The notes under the pieces are model-generated. The model saw only the letters and a list, made by a program, of their open reading frames with translations. It did no database searches and had not been told where the DNA came from. 64,000 nucleotides of DNA from Nematostella vectensis (lineage: Eukaryota > Cnidaria > Anthozoa > Actiniaria > Edwardsiidae), in assembly GCF_932526225.1 (NCBI RefSeq), contig NC_064036.1:17630953-17694952 (forward strand). The letters run 5' to 3'. Both the position numbers and the translations under genes were made by a program. Shown here piece after piece: positions 56,831 through 64,000 of this stretch. Every line of letters begins with the position of its first letter. Position 1 is the first letter of the stretch.

Positions 56831-58077
56831 GCACGGGCAAACCAGACGGAAGTTCGTGTATCAAATATTATCTTTAATTTTTCATCGAATATATCGGTAA
56901 TCAAGCCAATCTCTTGAAGTTGTTGCCATAGATTTATCTGGTTCCGTTTTAGCCGTGATTCACAACAGTTTACGCGATTTACCTCCCCGCATCTCGGTTC
57001 ATCTCCTCCCCGCTCGTAATAGCGGAACTCCCAAGCGACGCTAAGCGCCGCGTGAGCGGAGCCCTATACCTAAGAAAAAGAGGTATATAAAAAAAATATG
57101 GTAACAAATATCAGTAACCCATCGACTCGAGTTTTCGTGACGGATGTCCGTCCGTCCGTCCCTTAAAATCATCGTATGACAACCAAACTTGGCAGGTGTC
57201 ATGTATGTGTCAAGGGATGTGCAAAACTGTGGTCATGTGATTGATGACGTCATCGATGACGTCACTAGAAGCAAAATACGTGATTAAAAGCAAAATCATT
57301 CACATCTCTTGAAAGAAACATTGTTTTACAACCAAACTTCGCAGGTGTCATGTTTGTGTCAAGGAGGGGGGGAAGGTGCAAAAATATGGTGACGTCATCG
57401 AGAACGTCACTAAAAGCAAAACTATTCCGATTTCATTAAGAACAAAAATATCCATCTCATGAGCAAAACATCCTATAACAACCAATCTTGGTATGTGTCA
57501 TAAAGGTGTCAAGGGGGGTGCACCAACATAATCACGTGATTGTGACTTCATCAATGACGTCACTAGAAGCAAAAAATATGCTGTTGTCATCAAATAAAAC
57601 ATATTTATATTTCATTTTGTTGTCGTGTGACAACAAAACTCGGTAGGTGTGATGTATGTTTCAATTGGGGTGCATTGAGACGGTCACGTGACGTCATTGA
57701 TGACGTCAATAAATTAAAACTACCCTGTCGCCGAAACATCATATGACAACTAAACTTGTTATATGTCATGTAGATGTGGGGGGAAGGGAGTATAACAAGT
57801 TGGTCCCGTGATCTGTGAAATCGTTGACGTCGTCAAAAACAGAAATTATAATAATATTGAAAATTTTTTTTTAATTATTCAGCGAAAATAAGCAAAGATT
57901 TGGTCGTTTGGAAATCTATATATTAAAATACAACAGGGTAGGAAGCCCCACGCCCTGGCAAACACAACTTCGACTCTTGGAGGCAACTTTTTCGGCAGAA
58001 AGCGGACAGCTTTTCCCGTTGTATTTTCTATTGTGTATTTTCTATTTTTGGGAACATTTCGTCTGGTTTGCCCGTGC
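56831..58077. mobile_element. 1.25-kb element with GCACGGGCAAACCAGACG ends
   Basis: An 18-bp terminal sequence GCACGGGCAAACCAGACG at 56831-56848 is exactly inverted at 58060-58077. No transposase frame is present, and most of the interior is the degenerate TGACGTCA-containing repeat. The flanks TTGA and TTCGA do not give a clear target duplication. Confidence 0.65.
57120..57840. repeat. Degenerate ~130-bp repeats with TGACGTCA palindromes
   Basis: About five copies of a unit containing ACAACCAAACTTGGCAGGTG, GTCATGTATGTGTCAAGGG, then GTCACGTGAT and TGACGTCATCGATGACGTCA, followed by CTAGAAGCAAAA. Six perfect TGACGTCA (CRE/ATF) sites lie within roughly 57244-57715. The copies are strongly diverged. 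Confidence 0.75.
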
Positions 58078-58156
58078 TTCGAGATACCAAAATTGAACGT
58101 CAGAAATGTGTTCCTTTTCGGTCAGTAGACACTAAATCGTTCTCTTATATCCAAGT

Positions 58157-58399
58157 TTAGTCAGATAAATTTCTCATGTTATAGCTGTGGATTGTATTAT
58201 TTTTTAAAGGTGTTATCAAAAGTCCGCGGTAATAGATTACTGTCGAATGTATACATGAATAATGAAAAAAGCCTTTCTTCTTTGAATAAGGGCTCAGTGT
58301 GACTGAGGTAATGAGAAATTGACTGTTAATGATGAGCCCTAAAAATTTAGTTTCATTTACTATCTGGATGGGTTCGTTGTTTAGCCGTGCCTTGGCCAT
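58157..58399 (-). mobile_element. LINE reverse transcriptase fragment
   Basis: A minus-strand frame begins INNEPIQIVNETKFLGL-like (residues LNNEPIQIVNETKFLGLIIN), the conserved post-catalytic KFLG region of non-LTR reverse transcriptases, then decays. Only about 25 residues match. It is unrelated in position and strand to the LINE at 24500-26312. Confidence 0.55.
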
Positions 58400-58735
58400 G
58401 GTACTTGGAGTGGTGTCTGCTAATAATGATGGACCACCCCTTCCCCCTTACATTTCGCCATATCCACCAAATCCATTTGCCACATAGCCCTATCCCTTGG
58501 CTGTGGTACTTGCAGTGTTGACTGTCTGCTTTGTATGGTGGACCACCCCTCCCCTAATTTTTCATAACTTTTGCCATAGCTTTGTCCCAGATACTTGCAG
58601 TGCTAAATGACTGTTATGTTTTGATTCATATGATAAGCACCCCTCCCCTTATTCCTATGCTACATTGCTATCAGATACTTGCAGTGCTAGATAAACTGTA
58701 ATGTATTGATTCATAGGACCATCCCTCCCCCTGAA
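58400..58735. repeat. Degenerate ~80-bp tandem repeat, four copies
   Basis: Repeated ATACTTGCAGTGCTARAT-like segments followed by GACTGT and then GGACCACCCCTCCCC. Copies have drifted considerably. Confidence 0.6.
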
Positions 58736-58949
58736 AGCCACATCTTACTGCATTATATTACCATTTGGCCATTTGCCACTAGCGCTTGACAAATGGCCAT
58801 TCCAAAGAACAAATGGCCAATGTGAGACAGTGTTGGACAGTATTGAAGCAGGGGTATAAAATAGGTGTTCCAAACATAAATGCAAGCAATAAAGAGTAAG
58901 ATATTTGTATTTGGAAGGAGTTTTATTGAAGACTTCATGACCTAATTGA

Positions 58950-60341
58950 TATTCACAATAAAGCACATGTTAAATAAACAATGCGCTAAGTTGAGTTGGC
59001 TCCCTGTGGTTGAAACTGGAATTTTGTTGTCGAACCTTAAGCCCTTTTCCCTTACATTTTGGCTAATTAGTGTGGGGCACATACCTAACACTTAATGTAT
59101 TAGTGAGTTCTGATTAAAGAAGAGGCGCTTGCATTAATCTGTGTGGCCCGTTATACACCTATCAACTGTCCAAATCGCGCTGAATTTCCTTGTTGAACAA
59201 AAGTTTAAAGGAGAACCAAACCTGTTTCTCATGTATACAAAAAAAACTAATTCTAAAATAGAAAAAAAACACACCGACTTATATACTAAGTATATTAAGT
59301 ATATATACTAAGTATATTATATATACCTACACACCGACCAATATAATAAGAGGGGGAATAAGTTACCATGCCAAGAAAAAAAAATATTTAAAAAAATCCC
59401 AAAGTTTGTCATAAAAAAAACTTTTAAACTTAAGACCACTTCTAATCAGCAGCTTCTGCAAATGCTTGAAAAAATTGGGAAAATTAAAGCACTGCAGAGT
59501 AATGAATCAGGAGGCTTCTTGATGAAGAAGAGTTCTTGATGAAGTAACAAATCAACCTTGAATACAAATCAACCTTGAATACATATCAATCATATCTGCA
59601 TAACTGCGCTTGACAAGAGACAAACGAGTAGAAGTGGTATCTTTAATGGTATTAATGTAACGTTTTAGCTATAAGATGTCAAAATTTTCAAAGCCATATT
59701 CAAAACAAAAGTCAAATGTACGTTTAAACTATATCCCCTGAGGGCTATATGCCTTCAGGAGCCTGCATGGGCCTTTGTCTGTATCCTGGGAACATGTGTA
59801 CGGTTGGGTAGGCTCAATTCACTGGCTCAGTATCACGCAGGTTTGTTTCTTTGTATCTTTGGGATCAGGTATCAAGCAAGGGACGGAAACCAGTGTGGTA
59901 GCCATGTGAATGTGAGTCACGTCCTTTGCAAATAAATAAGAAGGGTCTCGTGTTAGGAAGAACATACAACTGTGATCTATAGTGTCATTTTGTCATCTCT
60001 GCATTGTGACCAATATTCAGAGTTCATTGTTTGAGTGAAACCAAGGCAAGTCAATTCACCAGATAAAAGTTTGCAGTTTGAAATGTGAGAGTGTAACAAG
60101 GTGGCATACCTTCACATGCAGGCCTAGAACACTGACTGAGAACAACAGACGATTCAAATTGATGAAATGACAAGTTTCACCAGTAATATTTCTAGCAAAC
60201 CTTGATGACAGACAGCTGTGTTTATTCAAAAAGATATGTCTAGCCCAGCTGAAAGTAAAACTTTCCGGTGAATTTCTATGCAATTGGATTTACCAAAAGA
60301 ATGAAAGACATGTAAACACAGAGTCACTGCAAAAAAGAAGC
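58950..60341. other. Intergenic, nothing recognised
   Basis: AT-rich. There is a small ACTAAGTATATT repeat at 59285-59325 and no supported gene. The frame at 60056-60283 lacks any motif. Confidence 0.45.
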
Positions 60342-60351
60342 TTTATTTATT
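60342..60351 (-). terminator. Polyadenylation signal of the CIRBP-like gene
   Basis: The minus strand reads AATAAATAAA here, about 400 bases after the stop codon. The doubled signal supports a real 3' end. Confidence 0.55.
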
Positions 60352-60754
60352 AGACCATATAATTTATTTACAATATACAACAATAAAATACAGTCAAAGT
60401 GAATAGGAAAAGGAGTTATTAAGTAAATTCAAATGAAACAAAATAAAAAAAAATACAGTGGAGCGTTGGTGACAGAGCCATCAACCAAACAAGTTTGGGT
60501 GTCAATGTCAACTACCACTACCACAGTTTTAACTAGCTAAAAGCTATAACCAGGGATAAAAGTAAGGAAAGTATAAGCAAAATAGAAAACATTGTAATTT
60601 ATCAACTAATTAATCAATAAGAGCTATCTACTGCTAAACACAGACAGTCCTAGTACAAATATTTAGCTGGAAAATGAATAAATATGAAAAAATAGTAAAA
60701 TGAAAATGGTGAAGGGATTTTGATGTCAAGACCCGGTTGTATACATAGCCATAC

Positions 60755-63648
60755 CTAGTTATATGAGTCCTGGTCATCGCAACCACTCCTGCTACCACCT
60801 CCATAGTCCCGTCTGCCACCGCCACCACGGCCACCGCCATATCCACGTCCACCCCCTCTACCACCTCCATAGCCGCCACCGCCACCACTTCTGTAGCCAC
60901 CTCCTCGTCCTCCCCCACGCTGCTCACGAGATCTTGCCTGATTGACTTTCATGGAACGGCCATCAAACTCCTGAGACAATAATGAAACAATTGAGTGAGC
61001 CTGAAACAACAGGCTCATAAAAAGGCTTGATAAAAAAAAATATCTGTTGGATCACCTGAAACTAGCCTATGTGCATCCTGTTTCAAAATTCTTATTATAT
61101 TACCCTCTGCATGTTACCGGATATTTGTCAGTTCAAGCCCCCAGCTTCTAGCACGGAATATTAAATTGATTTCTGATTGGCTGCTAGTTGGCTCGTGACA
61201 AGCCGAAAAAAGCATAGAGGAACATCCAGCACAATATTGCTTGGTGATGGATACAAGTGTGAAGCTAGGTACAGAGATTGTTGTAGGGTATTAGAGTCAA
61301 AACAGATGGGGTGAAGTTTTTCCTGTTTGAGGCTGCCCCATCGTTTTCTCTGGATTTTATTGTGCCTCTTAGCCAAGGTTCGCTTGTTTAAAAATCTTTT
61401 TGTGAGGTTTTTGCTCTGGGGGATTTGCATTACTGACTGGTCAGATATCAAGGTTTCTGGTACTTTTGGTTATTTTGTAAATGGAACATATTACTCCCAC
61501 TGGAAAATGTCTGGAAAATGTGGAGTTGCTTAAGAGGAAGTCCTCTTTTACTGGGAATACCAGAAATTCTGGAAAATTGTGTACCATTTGCAGTTTTCCA
61601 TAGCATATTTGACCAAGGCCCAAATCGGCCACTATTCCCTAGTAGAATTTATGGGTACAGAAGCAAATGGTACATAACTCACCCTAGAAATTCTGGAATG
61701 TAGTAAACTTTTTCTTACCATTATGGCATTCCGGAAAAACTGGATTTCCAATTAAATGTTAAACAATTCAAATGGTCTGTCACTCACCTGCCCGTCAAGC
61801 TCGTTGATGGCATCTTCCATGTTCTTTTTGCTTCCAAATGTGACAAAAGCAAACCCTCTTGGTCTCTGAGTCTCTCTGTCTGAGATTACTTGGACTGTAA
61901 AAATACATTTAAGATGATAGAAAACCAATCCAAAAATCATGTCGAATGTTCCTTACATGTTCTGCTTTATAAAATTAAAATATGTAAGTTCCTTATAATT
62001 CCATAATTCCCCATAAGTTACATATAATTTAAAAAGTTCCATAAAAAATTTTAAGGGTGCAAATTTATATGTCGATTCAAGATTAGAGCAAATGCAAATA
62101 TGTACTTAAGCAAAATGTGAGATTTAGGGTGTGATAAACTTATGCTGTGTTTAAACTTGAGCGTCCAACCTAGGTTGAGTAACTACCCAACCTAGGTTAG
62201 ATTTGGAGTGTGTGTGAACAGGCTCCAAATAGCCACTTTAAGTGGCTATAATATCTGGCACATAATATGTGCCAGCAATTACAAAGGATCCGCAACCTAG
62301 GTTTGGTTGAGCTGAACCATTCCAGGAGGCATGTTGAGTGTAGGCAATTGAGGTTACAGTCAAATCTGCTGACAGGTCTTGTCAGCTATCGCTTTCCTAT
62401 GTCAGTCATTTCTCAAATAGTGTTTACTCAATAGTCATGAGATTACCACATGTTTTGGGGATCCGCGCATTTGCTGGACATTTTACACAATTCTTCCCAA
62501 CAAACTAGTTTTAAAGTCAGGGGACAGAGAAACCCTAATGTACTAGCGCAAAAAATTCAACGAAAATGACAAACATAAGGCAAGGTGGTCCCTAAAGGAT
62601 CATCTTGAATTATAGTGAATCTTGTAAACAGAAGCCACCACAGAATAACAAGATGGGTAAAAAAATCATAATCGCAGCAGCAGCAGTTTGACCTCAGAAT
62701 TCAAATTGACAACACCAGCGCTGTTCGGGCTGAGTGATCAACCAAGGTTACCTTATTATAGGGAATTAACGTTGGTAGATATTAGTGTGTATTAAATGTA
62801 CGCGTATCGAATTTTTGGACCACTTCAAAACAAATGAAATGAACGCGAATTTGGGCCTAATGTCTCAAATAAACTTAATTAACGCCGATCCTGAAAAACA
62901 TATTTTTGGGGTAATTTGCTGCTCAGATATATTCCATTTACCAAAAACTATTATAATCAAGCAAGCAAGCTTTTACGGCTAGAGAGAACAACGACCGAAT
63001 TGAAAAATTATCTAACGTGATCAAAGAAGATAACTAAACTCTTTATTAATAAACAGAGTACGGTTTTAAAATTAGTTGAATTTTGTATTCGATCTTTCAT
63101 AAAATTCAGTATTAATTAACGTTTTTAAAATTACCGTTTAACTTAATTAATGTATTACAAATTAACAATGACCTTATTTAGGATATATTAAATTAACGCG
63201 AATTTGAAAAATGCGCGTTAATTTAGTGGAACGTTAATTTCCTATAATAAGGTAGGTTTTCAAGTGTAAACACATTTCTCCTAAGCGGGGTTCAGATAAC
63301 CACAAACTGAACATAGGTTTACGCTCAAGTGTAGACACGGCATTAGTAGTTTCTTTAGCGTGAAACGGGCTTTTGGTCAGAGAGACAGAGAAAACAATTG
63401 TACAAGAATAAAAACATAGCTATAAAAAAACGTGTTATCGATGTTAGATTGTTGTTGCTAATTCTAAAGAAAATCCGAACGACGATTATCTTATGGAGGA
63501 AAAACACAAAAGCAATTATACAAAACCGCTTTTTTTTCTGTCTTTACTCACCATCTACAACATCATAACGACTGAATCTATCCTGTAGGTCTGCCTCGTT
63601 GACTTTGAAGTCGAGATTTCCGATGTAGCATTTGCATTCTTCACCCAT
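60755..63648 (-). CDS. CIRBP-like glycine-rich RNA-binding protein (139 aa)
   Basis: Three minus-strand exons: 63648-63552, 61894-61788 and 60970-60755 (stop TAG), phases 1 and 0. RNP2 is CYIGNL at residues 7-12 and RNP1 RGFAFVTF at 45-52; the segment before RNP1 reads ISDRETQRP, very like vertebrate CIRBP and RBM3. After [12 protein letters not shown] the tail is a short RGG/YGG-rich region ([19 protein letters not shown]). It should be a nuclear-cytoplasmic RNA chaperone or stress-responsive splicing and translation factor. The exon structure matches the other two RRM genes in this window, and the first exon is 97 bp, as in the RBMX-like gene. Intron 1 holds nested TIR elements. Confidence 0.87.
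62143..63342. mobile_element. 1.2-kb Harbinger-like element with TTA duplication
   Basis: The left end TGCTGTGTTTAAACTTGAGCG matches, inverted, TGCCGTGTCTACACTTGAGCG at the right end; similarity extends about 33 bp. TTA directly flanks both ends (62140-62142 and 63343-63345). A 3-bp TWA target duplication is the mark of PIF/Harbinger elements. No transposase is present. It sits in intron 1 of the CIRBP-like gene. Confidence 0.7.
62749..63254. mobile_element. 506-bp TIR element nested in the Harbinger-like element
   Basis: TACCTTATTATAGGGAATTAACGTT-type ends (62749-62773 and inverted at 63230-63254, one mismatch in 25). GGT flanks both sides and may be the target duplication. There is no coding frame. 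AATTAACG words recur inside. Confidence 0.7.
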
Positions 63649-64000
63649 TTTGAGATCAAAGTACGAGTATTTTAGCAAACGACTGTGACCGGATGAGTAA
63701 GCTTGAGAGAGAAAGCACGATGCTCTCACTCGAAATGTTGGGGCGCACGGGAATCACATGAGGGCGGCTCATACTTAGGCCCGCTCGTTCATAAACTCAT
63801 GAATAAAGAAATATGAATGAACCCATGAAGAGGTATTCGAACACATCTTCAGAGGACTGTTTTTTATTACACTAGTTCGAGAACACGACAAGGTGATTGT
63901 ATTTTTTTAAGAAAACCAGACCCTGCGCGCAGGGTTGACTGGGATACCTGAGATCTGCAACTTGTTTGTGTGGCATGTTCGCATGTATGACAAAGATTTT
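63649..64000. other. Upstream region of the CIRBP-like gene
   Basis: Probable promoter and 5' UTR on the minus strand just right of 63648, then sequence with ATTCGAACACATCTTC, also seen near 56702-56723. No gene was recognised before the window ends. Confidence 0.35.

Noticed and set aside
58741-58966. Minus-strand frames and a small ATTTGGCCATTTG / CAAATGGCCAT inverted repeat
   Set aside because: Frames lack motifs and the inverted repeat is short and interrupted; nothing distinguishes it from background.
60634-60945. Alternative frames (Val/Ala-rich minus, His-rich plus) over the CIRBP-like last exon
   Set aside because: Shadows of the glycine-rich exon, which is in phase with the RRM exons.

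Overview
The window is eukaryotic and most likely comes from a cnidarian, probably an anthozoan. Genes are split by GT-AG introns, the DNA is AT-rich and full of minisatellites and inverted-repeat elements, and there is a pair of small secreted ShKT-domain genes with a cysteine-rich GCC module of the kind common in sea anemones and corals. This placement is inferred from gene content; no species marker was seen.

Layout. 1-4165: sparse, with degenerate tandem repeats and a 22-24 bp minisatellite. 4166-7341: the 3' end of a class C GPCR of GABA-B receptor type; its TM6 exon start has been amplified into sixteen 93-bp units, each carrying a copy of the splice acceptor. 10836-17887: two convergent secreted ShKT genes. 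19677-31590: a head-to-head pair of single-RRM RNA-binding protein genes, one glycine-rich on the minus strand and one RBMX/hnRNP G-like on the plus strand; the 6.3-kb first intron of the latter holds a decayed LINE and a 1.4-kb fold-back structure. 31826-38340: mostly non-coding, with a near-perfect 37-bp hairpin and a tRNA-like relic. 38379-40850: a HES-type bHLH repressor with RBPJ/Su(H)-like sites upstream. 41577-46640: MITE-like elements and a 2.8-kb minisatellite of about 76 units of 37 bp. 47325-51033: transposon-derived fragments, a second hairpin, and an unrecognised three-exon zinc-motif gene. 52489-58399: a 3.7-kb TIR element carrying a broken minus-strand gene with DNA polymerase B-like and SF1 helicase-like segments, its 468-bp companion, a TIR element rich in TGACGTCA, and a LINE scrap. 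60342-63648: a third single-RRM glycine-rich gene (CIRBP-like) whose first intron hosts two nested TIR elements.

How the genes relate. The three RRM genes share the same two intron positions and phases (phase 1, then phase 0), so they look like local duplicates of one ancestor. The two ShKT genes are built wholly from symmetrical phase 1-1 exons and differ by one ShKT exon. The HES gene and its upstream sites fit a Notch target. The receptor gene is unrelated to its neighbours. All exon joins are read by eye from splice consensus and frame continuity; no transcript data were available.
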